Of a stretch of DNA of 64,000 nt, positions 1-7,971 are shown in pieces. The first letter of the stretch is position 1. Each line of letters opens with the position of its first letter. The stretch is from Nocardia suismassiliense (GTDB taxonomy: Bacteria; Actinomycetota; Actinomycetes; Mycobacteriales; Mycobacteriaceae): NCBI RefSeq assembly GCF_900269665.1, contig NZ_LT985361.1:6702649-6766648 (forward strand), given 5' to 3'. Below the pieces are notes generated by a model. That model searched no databases, had not been told where the DNA came from, and worked only from the letters and a program-made list of their open reading frames with translations. The translations under genes and the position numbers were made by a program.

Positions 1-139
1 TCATTACCATCTGTCTTTTTTTTTTGCAAGCAGAAGAAGGAATAAGAGATTCTCTCTGGTTTTGGTTTTTTTCAAAACAAAAGACGGCATAGGATATCTA
101 GTACGGTCTCGTGGGCTCGGAGATGTGTATAAGAGACAG
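1..139 (+). other. Illumina P7/Nextera adapter left on the contig end (not genomic)
   Basis: Positions 27-50 match the 24-nt P7 flow-cell oligo with three mismatches, and 73-95 is a second degraded P7 copy. Positions 106-120 match the Nextera read-2 stem exactly, and 121-139 are the exact 19-bp Tn5 mosaic end. The 10 bases at 96-105 sit where an i7 index would be. The T-rich stretches around it look like low-quality read ends. Open reading frames here are artefacts. Genomic sequence starts at about 140. Confidence 0.97.
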
Positions 140-410
140 GACCTGAACAGCACACAGCCTCGTCTCGACCGCCGATGCAGCAAGGTGCCCGCGTGTCGGC
201 GGTCGTTCTGCCGACTACGGCTGTGGGAGAACATGGTTGGACCTCACAGATAGGGGTGGCAGTCCATAAAGTCAGGCGGCCACGATAGTGGCCGCAATCA
301 ACGGCCGGTCTGCCGGGCCACCGCTGCACTGGGCAGGCCGTGAGATCGCGGCGCCAACGGCTGCCGCGGTGGGTGGCGGGTCTGCCGAACTCACGGCGGC
401 ATGCATGCGG
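140..410. other. Non-coding start of genomic sequence with one hairpin
   Basis: I see no convincing gene. A perfect 8-bp stem with a four-base loop (276-283 / 288-295) lies between the adapter boundary and the stop codon of the PurA-like gene. It could be the terminator of that gene's leftward transcript. It has no T-tract, which is common in actinobacteria. Confidence 0.5.
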
Positions 411-1667
411 TCACGCGGCGGCAACGATTGTTGCGGTTGATGTCCGGTGGGCTCGGGTGGGGCCGTTCGAGGTCAGGACTACCGGTGTGTCCAGTGTCTG
501 TGCCAGCCAGGGGGCTACGTCTTGCGGCATTTCGGTGAGGGTCGGGTGGGCTGTGGTCAGGAGGTCGGTGAGGTGTTGCTGGTGCACAAGGTCCTGCCAG
601 GGGCCGGGTGGTAGGTCGTTGAGCACGCCGTCGGTGGTGTGGTATTTCGTTGCGGCGTAACGGGTTCCCGGTGTGTCCAGGTGGGTGAGGGCTAGGCCGT
701 CGATGCCGCCGGAGACGGTGATGGCGTAGCGCAGCAGGATCGGGTCGAGGTGGCCCAGGCGGAAGTCACCTTGGTAGGGGCCGGTGGTGTTGTGTGGCTC
801 AGGGAACTCGAGGGTGTGGTCTTCGGTGGGGAGTGGGCCTGCGCCGTGGCGGGTCATGTAGGTGCGGGTGACGCCGAGAATCGCACCGGTGGCGCCGATT
901 TCGGCCAGCATGGCGCGGGCGTTGCGTGGTTCGACGGTGGACCAGGTGGTGTGCGGGTGGAAACCGCGCCACTCGTCGAGCAGGACACCTTGCGCCCCTT
1001 CGAAGATCAGCCGACCGCGCCGGGCGAAGCGGGCCAGCTGCTCGCCACCGACGATGCGCACGGCCGCGGCGAACTCCCGATACATGTCGACCAGGGTGTC
1101 GATCGGTTCGTAGCGGTGTTCGCTGGGCGCGATCAGCGGACCGTAGTGCGCGGCGAGCGATCGGAGTTTGTCGCGAAGAACCATGGGGCGCAGGCAATCC
1201 GACACGGTCGGTGCATCGTGTGCCAGCGCATACCAGGCGGTCTCGCCGATGCCACGTCCGCACGAACCGTGCCGCGAGGAACCCCTCGCGTCCTCGCGGG
1301 CACGGTTGGCGGCGATGTGGATCGGCGTGGTGAGCAGGGCCCGGCCGTCGATGTGCAGCAGCGCCAACGGATCCGGCACGCCGAGCGCCGCGAGCGTGCG
1401 CGCCTCCCCGGCGAGTGCGATGGGTTCGACCAGCACATGCTGCGAAAGCAGCGTCGGCACACCGGAAAAGGTCCCGGAGCCGAACTGCGCGAACGTGTGG
1501 TGCCGTCCGTCGGCGATCACGTTGTGCGCCGCTTGCGCGCCGCCGTTGAACCGCACGACGGCCGACACGTCGAGCCCCGCCGCCGGAGAGCACAACCAGT
1601 CGACGGTCGCGCCCTTCCCGGCGTCACCGAAGCCGAGATCGACTACCACGATGTGTGACCGAAACAT
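411..1667 (-). CDS. Divergent adenylosuccinate synthetase (PurA) family protein
   Basis: A 418-aa PurA-fold ligase. The P-loop-like start reads GFGDAGKG instead of WGDEGKGK and keeps the catalytic Asp. AAHNV replaces AGHTV and keeps the catalytic His. GRGIG, FEGAQGVLLD and TRHGAGPLPTE match canonical PurA motifs. The aspartate-binding segment, normally TTGRxRRxGW, here reads TTGPYQGDFRLGHLD, so the usual Arg pair is lost. The amino or carboxyl partner may therefore not be aspartate, and this is unlikely to be the housekeeping PurA. It lies 8 bp downstream of the VWA gene on the same strand, so the two are probably co-transcribed. The exact substrate is unknown. Confidence 0.85.
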   Translation of the reverse strand: MFRSHIVVVDLGFGDAGKGATVDWLCSPAAGLDVSAVVRFNGGAQAAHNVIADGRHHTFAQFGSGTFSGVPTLLSQHVLVEPIALAGEARTLAALGVPDPLALLHIDGRALLTTPIHIAANRAREDARGSSRHGSCGRGIGETAWYALAHDAPTVSDCLRPMVLRDKLRSLAAHYGPLIAPSEHRYEPIDTLVDMYREFAAAVRIVGGEQLARFARRGRLIFEGAQGVLLDEWRGFHPHTTWSTVEPRNARAMLAEIGATGAILGVTRTYMTRHGAGPLPTEDHTLEFPEPHNTTGPYQGDFRLGHLDPILLRYAITVSGGIDGLALTHLDTPGTRYAATKYHTTDGVLNDLPPGPWQDLVHQQHLTDLLTTAHPTLTEMPQDVAPWLAQTLDTPVVLTSNGPTRAHRTSTATIVAAA

Positions 1668-1675
1668 GGTGTGCC

Positions 1676-2623
1676 TCAGCTACGCCCACTCGGCAGCGCC
1701 CGCATCCGCGGCCCGCTGACCCCCAAGGCCTTGCCGACCGACGCGGCCTCGGCCGCCGACCCGACATCGCGCAGATCCGCGAGCCCGGCGTCCACGTCGA
1801 CGCGCCCCTCTTCCAGCCCGACGGTCAGTGCGATGAGTTCGCAGACGGCCGCCGGATCGTCGAGCTTCAGGAAGTTCTGGCCCAGCAGTCCGCGCCAGTG
1901 GTCGGCGATCTCCGGATCGTCGTAGTAACTCGACTGATTCGGCAGGATGTAGTAGACGTGCCAGCGCTCGGCGAGCTCCCGGTAGATGGACTCCACCGAA
2001 ACATCGCGCCGCACCGGGTCGCCGATGACGCTGCGGATGTGCCGTGACGCCAGCCGCGCCTTGTTCAGCTCGTCACCGATCAGGAACAGGTAGCCCTTCT
2101 TGCGCCGCTTCTCCCAAGCGTCGGTGACGATGTGGGTGGCCATGAAATATCCGGCCAGTTCATAACTTTCGGACTTCTGCCCGCCACCGCCGCCCTCCAG
2201 CAGGATGGCGCGCAACTGCTCGTCCATCCGGTTGTCGGACTCGAACTGCCCCACCTGCAACGGCACTCGGTCGCAGTCGGCATCGCCGATGGCGCCGAAC
2301 AGGATCTGCGGGTCGTCCGCGTAACCCTTGCGTTGCAGCAATCCGTGCAGCTTGCCGAGCTTGCGCTGCATGATCCGCGGCACCCGGCCCATCGAGCCGG
2401 TGACGTCGAACAGCACCGCTATGGGCAGCGAATTGCCGTGGTCGGCCGAGTCCCGGCATTCCCGCGCGGTGATACCCAGCGGGTCGAGGGTCGGGTGCGC
2501 CTGCCAGTCCCCGTACGGCACCCCCTGCATCTCGGCGGTGTATCCGAAGTCGTCGAGCCCCCGGCTGGCCCGGAAGGCCTTGGCCGCGCGGTAGGCGGTG
2601 TCGTCCCAGTTTCCGTATCCCAT
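1676..2623 (-). CDS. von Willebrand factor A (VWA) domain protein
   Basis: A 315-aa cytosolic protein with no signal peptide or membrane segment. The metal-ion-dependent adhesion (MIDAS) motif DVTGSMG lies near residue 70, followed by a Gly-rich GGGGGQKSESYELAGYF stretch and a basic segment KRRKKGYLFLIGDEL typical of a VWA core strand. The start is the ATG at 2623, preceded by AGGAAG; an upstream in-frame ATG at 2761 would read through the palindrome at 2648-2672. VWA proteins of this kind usually act as Mg-dependent scaffolds with a partner enzyme. The co-transcribed PurA-like protein is the obvious candidate partner. Function is otherwise unknown. Confidence 0.8.
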   Translation of the reverse strand: MGYGNWDDTAYRAAKAFRASRGLDDFGYTAEMQGVPYGDWQAHPTLDPLGITARECRDSADHGNSLPIAVLFDVTGSMGRVPRIMQRKLGKLHGLLQRKGYADDPQILFGAIGDADCDRVPLQVGQFESDNRMDEQLRAILLEGGGGGQKSESYELAGYFMATHIVTDAWEKRRKKGYLFLIGDELNKARLASRHIRSVIGDPVRRDVSVESIYRELAERWHVYYILPNQSSYYDDPEIADHWRGLLGQNFLKLDDPAAVCELIALTVGLEEGRVDVDAGLADLRDVGSAAEAASVGKALGVSGPRMRALPSGRS

Positions 2624-2647
2624 GGGATCACTTCCTCTCGTGAATCT

Positions 2648-2672
2648 AGTTTTAGTGTAGATGACTAAAACT
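2648..2672. promoter_or_regulatory. Perfect AT-rich palindrome, probable operator
   Basis: AGTTTTAGT and ACTAAAACT form 9-bp perfect arms around a 7-bp spacer. It sits 25 bp upstream of the VWA-PurA-like operon and 55 bp upstream of the divergent RidA gene. An A/T-rich dyad in a very GC-rich background is a strong sign of a repressor site shared by both directions. The regulator is not recognisable nearby. Confidence 0.6.
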
Positions 2673-2726
2673 CTGCCGGTCAAGGAATGCCCTCGGCGAA
2701 ACCCGTTCCCTGGCAAGATCGGACGC

Positions 2727-3113
2727 GTGGAGCTGCGACAGCACAACCCGACCGACGGCATCTATCCGGCCACCGACGACTACGTGCACGCGATGGAGGT
2801 CCGCGGTGCCGAGCGCCTGCTATTCGTCTCGGGCACAATGGGTCTCGATGCGGAGGGCAAGCCGGGCACGACCCTGACCGAACAGCTCGAACTGATCTGG
2901 TCGAACCTGCGCACCATCCTCGCCTCGGCGGACATGACCGTGGACAACATCGTCCGGCTCACCAGCTACCTGCGCGACGCCTCCGACGCCGATGCGAACG
3001 CCGCCGCCCGAGTGGCCGCACTGGGCGGCCGGGCCGTGCCGACCACAGCGATCGTGGCGCAGACCCTGGAGAACGACTGGCTCGTCGAGATCGAGATCGT
3101 CGCCGCCCGCTGA
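2727..3113 (+). CDS. RidA/YjgF/Rid family protein
   Basis: A 128-aa single-domain protein of the Rid family, which hydrolyses reactive enamine/imine intermediates. Family features are LFVSGTMGLDAEGKPG near residue 32, the central EQLELIWSNLRTILASADMT helix, and the C-terminal block ending VEIEIVAA. I chose the GTG at 2727 because family members begin at VELRQHNP; the ATG at 2661 would start inside the palindrome and add 22 unmatched residues. The Shine-Dalgarno is weak. The classical catalytic Arg is not evident in the C-terminal motif, so it may belong to a non-archetypal Rid subgroup. Confidence 0.82.
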   Translation: MELRQHNPTDGIYPATDDYVHAMEVRGAERLLFVSGTMGLDAEGKPGTTLTEQLELIWSNLRTILASADMTVDNIVRLTSYLRDASDADANAAARVAALGGRAVPTTAIVAQTLENDWLVEIEIVAAR

Positions 3114-3298
3114 CGCGCGCAGCGGGATCGCGCCGGGCGGCGTCCTTGGTTCGGCTCGATACCTCTGACCGATGCACTGCTGCGTGACCTCGCCACCGCC
3201 GAAAGCGGCCGTTCCGCCGAGCGATTCGTCGTCGGTGCGCTCGAGCGCCATCGAAAATCGAAGGCTCGGGGCGGTGACGGCGGTTTAGGATCGCGGCC

Positions 3299-3778
3299 AT
3301 GGATGAGATCGCCCGGAAGCCGACCGTGCTCGCCGTCGAGTCCGCCCTGCGCGCGGCCGGCGTCACCCCGCGGGTACGGGTGCTCCCCGAGACGGCGCCG
3401 ACCGCGGCCGCGGCGGCCGAACAACTCGGCTGCCCGGTCGCCGCCATCGCCAACAGTCTTATCTTCGACGCCGAAGGCGCGCCGCTGCTGGTGCTCACCA
3501 GCGGTGCCCACCGGGTGGACACCGGCAAAATCGCCGCACACCTGGGGATCGGGAAACTGTCGCGGGCCAGCGCGGAGTTCGTCCGGGTACACACCGGCCA
3601 GGCCATCGGCGGCGTCGCACCGCTCGGCCACCCGGCGCCGATCAGGACGTTGATCGACGAGACGCTGGCCGATCAGCCGGAGATCTGGGCTGCGGCCGGG
3701 CACCCGCACACCGTCTTCCCGACCACCTTCGACGAGTTGCGCGCGGCCACCGGCGCCGAGGCCGTCTCGGTGAACTGA
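3299..3778 (+). CDS. YbaK/EbsC-type aminoacyl-tRNA deacylase
   Basis: A 159-aa YbaK/ProX-domain protein. These free-standing editing domains hydrolyse mischarged Cys- or Ala-tRNA(Pro). Characteristic segments are CPVAAIANSLIFD, LVLTSGAHRVDTGKIA with the conserved Lys, and TGQAIGGVAPLGH followed by the TLIDETL helix. The length is normal for the family. It stands alone, with 185 bp upstream in which I see nothing else and a 121-bp convergent gap to the HxlR gene. Confidence 0.88.
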   Translation: MDEIARKPTVLAVESALRAAGVTPRVRVLPETAPTAAAAAEQLGCPVAAIANSLIFDAEGAPLLVLTSGAHRVDTGKIAAHLGIGKLSRASAEFVRVHTGQAIGGVAPLGHPAPIRTLIDETLADQPEIWAAAGHPHTVFPTTFDELRAATGAEAVSVN

Positions 3779-3899
3779 GGGGACATCGGCCCGGTCGACA
3801 CACGGGACGCCGCTCGGTCGATGAACGAAGCGGCTCAACCGATCGCACATCACTGAGCAGACGTAAGACCCAGCAACGCAGGGGAACTCGGCCGATCGG

Positions 3900-4400
3900 T
3901 CAAGCGGATGGCTCCATGTGGTCGCCGACGAGCATCGTGCCCGGCCCTCGATATCCGCCGGGCCCCTGCGCGAATCGCACATTGTCCGCAGTCAGTGGTG
4001 CTTCGCATTCCCGGCACACCACCACGCCCGCGGTGACCCTCCCGCAGTCGTCGTGCACGATCAGCGCGGGCGGCCCCTCGGGTCCGGCCAGCCAGGTGTC
4101 GCCCCAGGCGACGAGCATGGTCAGCACCGGGTACAGGTCGCGGCCCTTGTCGGTGAGCAGATATTCGTGCCGCACCGGATTCGACTGGTAGGCACGGGCT
4201 TCCACGATGCCGTGCGCTTGCAGCGCGGTCAGGCGGGCGGCGAGCACGTTGGACGCGATGCCGAGGTCGCGGCGGATGTCCTCGAACCGGGTCACGCCGA
4301 CGAACAGGTCGCGCAGGATGAGTGGCGTCCAGCGTTCGCCGATCGCGTCGATGGTGCGGGCGATCGAGCAGACGATGTCGGACAGCGCAGCCTTGGGCAC
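3900..4400 (-). CDS. HxlR family winged-helix transcriptional regulator
   Basis: A 166-aa HxlR regulator. The family core CSIARTIDAIGERWTPLILR lies at residues 11-30, followed by RFEDIRRDLGIASNVLAARL and the wing around NPVRHEYLLTDKG. The C-terminal 60 residues extend past the usual domain and contain a C-x2-C pair (VVCRECEAPL), perhaps a small zinc-ribbon-like tail. It is divergent from the SnoaL-like gene with 53 bp between them, and that gap carries a short dyad. It probably controls the SnoaL-like gene and itself. Confidence 0.87.
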   Translation of the reverse strand: MPKAALSDIVCSIARTIDAIGERWTPLILRDLFVGVTRFEDIRRDLGIASNVLAARLTALQAHGIVEARAYQSNPVRHEYLLTDKGRDLYPVLTMLVAWGDTWLAGPEGPPALIVHDDCGRVTAGVVVCRECEAPLTADNVRFAQGPGGYRGPGTMLVGDHMEPSA

Positions 4401-4417
4401 ACCCTCAGCCTAGTCCA

Positions 4418-4430
4418 TTGCTTTTTGCAA
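4418..4430. promoter_or_regulatory. Candidate HxlR operator
   Basis: TTGC and GCAA arms flank five T residues in the 53-bp divergent gap between the HxlR gene and the SnoaL-like gene. The position suits an autoregulatory site. The arms are short, so this is only a candidate. Confidence 0.35.
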
Positions 4431-4453
4431 GTGACTGCGCCTAGGTTCGAGTC

Positions 4454-4903
4454 ATGGACTCGGCGATGGACGAAGCAACGACCACAGACGCGGTGGACAG
4501 GTTCCGCGCGGCGACGAAGGACCGCGATTTCGAGGCGGTGCAGGCGACGCTGACCCCCGACGCCACCCTGATCTCGCCGCTGTCCGGACGATTGGTGTTT
4601 CGCGGCGCGGATGATCTGCGCATCCTGCTGACCGCTGCATATGGCGGCGTCTCCGGCCTGCGCTGGACCGAGCAGATCGGGGACGGAGCGCACCGCGTAC
4701 TACTGGCGGAAGCGGCCCTCGGCCCCTTCCGGTTCACCGAAGCGCTGGTGCTCGAACTCGCCGACGACGGCCGGATCCGCACATTGAAGCCGCACCTGCG
4801 CCCGTGGCTCAGCCTCACCGCGCTGGCCGTGTGGCTCGCACCCGGGCTACTCAAGCATCCGGGCGTGCTGCGACGCGCCATGCGTGGAGCGTCCGCGCCG
4901 TAG
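4454..4903 (+). CDS. SnoaL/NTF2-like protein
   Basis: A 149-aa protein of the nuclear-transport-factor-2/SnoaL fold. The N-terminal helix (DAVDRFRAATKDRDFEAVQ) and the segment LTPDATLISPLSGRLVFRG are typical of polyketide-cyclase-like or steroid-isomerase-like small proteins. The C-terminus ends in a short hydrophobic stretch (LSLTALAVWLAPGLL) that might touch the membrane. It diverges from the HxlR regulator and is followed 9 bp later by the YjbR gene, so those two may be co-transcribed. No specific substrate can be assigned. Confidence 0.75.
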   Translation: MDSAMDEATTTDAVDRFRAATKDRDFEAVQATLTPDATLISPLSGRLVFRGADDLRILLTAAYGGVSGLRWTEQIGDGAHRVLLAEAALGPFRFTEALVLELADDGRIRTLKPHLRPWLSLTALAVWLAPGLLKHPGVLRRAMRGASAP

Positions 4904-4912
4904 ACTGCGCAC

Positions 4913-5269
4913 ATGGACCCGTTGACGCGGATCCGCGCGATCTGTCTCGACCTACCGGAGTGCAGCGAACGGCTCAGCCACGGCTGCCCCACCTTCTTCG
5001 TGCGCCAGAAGACCTCGTTCGTCAAATACATCGGCGGGGGTTACGACGAGCCCGGCCCGACCATCTGGTGCCCCGCCCCCGAAGGGGTGCAAGCCGAGTT
5101 GGTAGACGCCGAACCCGAGCGCTTCTTCGTTCCGCCGTACGTCGGGCCCAGCGGGTGGATCGGTGTCCGGCTCGACATCGACCCGGACTGGGGCGAATTC
5201 GGCGAGATCATCCACGACGCCTATCGCAAGGTCGCCCCGAAAAAGCTGGTAGCTGAACTCGACCGATAG
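4913..5269 (+). CDS. MmcQ/YjbR family protein
   Basis: A 118-aa protein with the MmcQ/YjbR fold (CyaY-like DNA-binding superfamily). Signs are the start IRAICLDLPECSERLSHGCPTFFV, a central FVKYIGGGYDEPGP strand pair, and PSGWIGVRLDIDPDWGEF. The length is normal. It begins 9 bp after the SnoaL-like gene in the same direction. The role of the family is poorly defined; DNA binding has been proposed from structure. Confidence 0.82.
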   Translation: MDPLTRIRAICLDLPECSERLSHGCPTFFVRQKTSFVKYIGGGYDEPGPTIWCPAPEGVQAELVDAEPERFFVPPYVGPSGWIGVRLDIDPDWGEFGEIIHDAYRKVAPKKLVAELDR

Positions 5270-5272
5270 GTG

Positions 5273-5336
5273 GCCGCACACCCCCTGACCCAACGCACAT
5301 CGAATCACATGCACGAAAGATCAAGGGGTGTGCGGC
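5273..5336. terminator. Long-loop inverted repeat between convergent genes
   Basis: Perfect 12-bp arms (5273-5284 and 5325-5336) enclose 40 bases between the convergent stops of the YjbR and ABC-F genes. The + strand continues into TTTC. It could act as a bidirectional terminator, although the loop is long. Confidence 0.5.
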
Positions 5337-5342
5337 TTTCCA

Positions 5343-6932
5343 CTACCGGATCAGCGTTTCCACCAGCCCGTCGGCGGTGAGCTCCACCCGCCTGGTGAGC
5401 CCGATGTCATCGAGAAAACGCGGGTCGTGGCTGACCACGATCAGCGCCCCCTCGAAACTGGCCAGCGCCTGGGTGAGGTGCTCGAGGCTGGGGAGGTCGA
5501 GGTTGTTGGTCGGCTCGTCGAGCAGCAACAACTTCGGGGCAGGTTCGGCCAGCAGCAGCATTGCCAGCGCAGCCCGCAGTCGTTCACCACCGGACAGCGC
5601 CGAGGCGGCGACATCGGCGTCGCTGCCGCGAAACAGGAAGCGGGCCAACTGGGCTCGGATCTGTTCCGGCGACGCGTGCGGCGCCGTCGATGCCACGTTC
5701 TCGAACACCGACCGCTGCTCGTCGAAGATGTCGAGGCGTTGCGGCAGCATCCGCCACGGCACCTGCGGGCGGGCCGCCACGATCCGGCGCAGCAGCGTGG
5801 TCTTGCCCACGCCGTTGCGTCCGGTCAAGGCGATCCGCTCCGGTCCACTGATCCGCAGCGAAACCGTTGGGCCGCAAGCCAACTCCACCTCGTCCAGGTC
5901 GATCACGTCCTGGCCGGGATAGAGCCGGGTGTCCGGTAGATCCACCCGGATCTCCCGATCGTCACGCAACAACTCCTGTGCGTGCTGGAGTTGGTCCTTG
6001 GCCGTCTCCAGCTTGTCGATGTGGGTGTTGCGCAACTTGCCCGCCGACACCTGCGCCTGCCGTTTGCGTTCGGCCATAATGATTTTCGGTTCACGCTTGG
6101 TGTCCCACATCTTCTGCCCGTACCGCTGCCTGCGATCCAGTTTGATCCGCGTCTCGACGAGTTCGCGGGCCTGCTTGCGCACATCGCTGCGCGCGTCGCG
6201 GACCGCGGCCCGAGCCGCCTGCTGCTCGGCCTCGATGATCCGCTCGTAATCGCTGAAGTTGCCGCCGAACATCCGGAGGTCGCCGTGCCGCAGCTCGGCG
6301 ATGGTGCTCATCCGCTCCAGCAGCTCGCGGTCGTGACTGACCGTGAGCACGGTGCCGGAGAACTGGCCGACCACCTCGTAAAGCCGTTCGCGGGCAAGCT
6401 GATCCAGGTTGTTCGTCGGCTCGTCCAGCAGCAGGATCTCCGGCTCGGCCAGCAGTTCGGCCACCAGCCCGAGCAGCGTCGTCTCGCCGCCGGAGAGGGT
6501 CTCCAGTCGGCGATCCAGCTGTGCGGACGAGTCGGCGACGTAGTGCAGTCCGAGCCGGCCGAGCAGCGCGATGGCCCGTTCCTCGACATCCCAGTGGTTG
6601 CCGACGATGTCGAAGTCGGACTCCGCGCCGCCGCCGGATTCGATGCGGTGCAACGCTTTCCGGAGTTCGGCGATGCCGAGCACCGCATCGACCCGCTGGC
6701 CCGCGGCGAGACCGAGGTCCTGTCGCAGGTAGCCGAGGTGACCGGTGACCGAGATCGAACCGCGGGTGGGGGTGAGCTCACCGGCGATCAGCCGCAGCAG
6801 CGTGGACTTGCCCGCGCCGTTGCTGCCGACCAGGCCGACATGCCCGGGGCCGAGCACGCCGTCGAGTCCGTCGAACACGGGGGTGCCGTCCGGCCAGGCG
6901 AAAGTGAGATCGGAAAATGACAGATTTGCCAT
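5343..6932 (-). CDS. ABC-F family ATPase (possible antibiotic-resistance type)
   Basis: A 529-aa protein with two ABC ATPase domains and no membrane domain, the ABC-F layout that acts on the ribosome. Walker A is GSNGAGKS near residue 37 and GRNGVGKTT in the second half. The signatures are LSGGETTLLG and LSGGERLRAA, each followed by LLLDEPTNNLD. A long basic linker (about 240-320) joins the domains, as in target-protection and translation-factor ABC-Fs. GGAG lies before the ATG. The short upstream ORF at 6995-7012 fits leader-peptide attenuation seen in antibiotic-resistance ABC-F genes. Which drug, if any, cannot be read from the sequence. Confidence 0.88.
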   Translation of the reverse strand: MANLSFSDLTFAWPDGTPVFDGLDGVLGPGHVGLVGSNGAGKSTLLRLIAGELTPTRGSISVTGHLGYLRQDLGLAAGQRVDAVLGIAELRKALHRIESGGGAESDFDIVGNHWDVEERAIALLGRLGLHYVADSSAQLDRRLETLSGGETTLLGLVAELLAEPEILLLDEPTNNLDQLARERLYEVVGQFSGTVLTVSHDRELLERMSTIAELRHGDLRMFGGNFSDYERIIEAEQQAARAAVRDARSDVRKQARELVETRIKLDRRQRYGQKMWDTKREPKIIMAERKRQAQVSAGKLRNTHIDKLETAKDQLQHAQELLRDDREIRVDLPDTRLYPGQDVIDLDEVELACGPTVSLRISGPERIALTGRNGVGKTTLLRRIVAARPQVPWRMLPQRLDIFDEQRSVFENVASTAPHASPEQIRAQLARFLFRGSDADVAASALSGGERLRAALAMLLLAEPAPKLLLLDEPTNNLDLPSLEHLTQALASFEGALIVVSHDPRFLDDIGLTRRVELTADGLVETLIR

Positions 6933-6994
6933 GGTGACTCCAGAGGTCGCTCAGAATACGCGGCGCGCGACTGCGGACCGCCCGAGTGGCTACC

Positions 6995-7012
6995 TCATGA
7001 AATCAATGGCAT
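6995..7012 (-). promoter_or_regulatory. Possible five-codon leader peptide of the ABC-F gene
   Basis: ATG CCA TTG ATT TCA TGA (MPLIS) is preceded by GGAG at five bases and lies 62 bp upstream of the ABC-F start. Its stop codon overlaps a second ATG-AGG-TAG mini-frame. Short translated leaders upstream of resistance ABC-F genes mediate drug-induced attenuation. Here the identification rests on position and ribosome-binding site only. Confidence 0.35.
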
Positions 7013-7120
7013 GGCTCCGATCAACGGCAATAAGACTCGTCTAGATTAACCACACTTCCGCAACGTGTGCCAGTGATATTTGGATCACACCTGCGCACCG
7101 GCACTTTCCGCGCCCGAGGA

Positions 7121-7723
7121 CTAGCCGGCGCCGATCACGCGGGCGATCTCGGAGGGCAGCGGATAGGGCCGCTCGACCGGCAGCGCACGGGCGGCCGCGT
7201 CGAGTTTCCCGTCGGCCACCAGCCCCTTGATCCGCCGCGCTTCCGGGGTGACGTCCCGAATCCCGGTGATCCACCGGTCGACATACAACCCCACCGCCGG
7301 GCCACCGAGGCCGACCTGCAGCGACCGATGCGCGAGCGGCCGGTGATGCAGGTCGCGCTCCGGATCCCATTGCACCCGAACGGGACTGGTGCGCAGCCGG
7401 GCCATCCACGCCCGCTGATCCGAATACATGTCCGGCACATAGTGACTCAGGCAGGACTGCCACAGTGCCCACTCGAACCCGCTGCGGGTGATCGTCACGG
7501 CGAGCACCCGCTCCTGGCCCGGCTTACTCCCCCAGCCGCACCGATACATCATCCACAGAAACGACGGCTTGATCCATGTCATGCGCTCCCGGCTGAACGG
7601 GGCGACGAAAGTTCCTGCGGCAACGGCGGCTTCGGCGATCTCCGCGGAATACGCTTGATAGACAACCACGGTCGCCGCATCATAGTCAGCTCTGACCTGC
7701 CGCATCGGCGGCGAAACACTCAC
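7121..7723 (-). CDS. DUF4291 domain protein
   Basis: A 200-aa DUF4291 protein, seen from RQVRADYDAATVVVYQAY near the start, RMTWIKPSFLWMMYRCGW in the middle, and the C-terminal RIKGLVADGKLDAAARALP. I chose the GTG at 7723, which has AGGA at seven bases; the ATG at 7705 is the alternative and lacks a ribosome-binding site. The frame remains open upstream to 7900, but that part is Arg-rich and looks non-coding. Function is unknown for the family. There is no tight operon link on either side. Confidence 0.82.
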   Translation of the reverse strand: MSVSPPMRQVRADYDAATVVVYQAYSAEIAEAAVAAGTFVAPFSRERMTWIKPSFLWMMYRCGWGSKPGQERVLAVTITRSGFEWALWQSCLSHYVPDMYSDQRAWMARLRTSPVRVQWDPERDLHHRPLAHRSLQVGLGGPAVGLYVDRWITGIRDVTPEARRIKGLVADGKLDAAARALPVERPYPLPSEIARVIGAG

Positions 7724-7934
7724 CGGCAGATCCTGACATTCCGACCGCGACACGCCAACGCTGCCGGCGGTGTCCCCAGTGCGGCAGGCCCCGCCGATCT
7801 GCGGGCGCCGCACATCTCGGACAGCGCGAGCAGGTTCGGCGCGCCAGCAACCATCGCCGCACCTCCAGCTCACACGTCCAGCTATCCAAAGTATCGGCAT
7901 TAAGGGCGTCTGAGACGAGACCTCAATTCCGGCG

Positions 7935-7964
7935 GGGCTACCGCACCGATGCGTGCGGTAGCCC
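7935..7964 (-). terminator. Hairpin after the MFS gene
   Basis: Perfect 12-bp arms (7935-7946 and 7953-7964) with a six-base loop lie 8 bp past the MFS stop codon. This fits a T-less actinobacterial terminator. Confidence 0.7.
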
Positions 7965-7971
7965 GTGCCGT

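Noticed and set aside
4..329. Frames at the left edge
   Set aside because: They translate adapter sequence and its junction.
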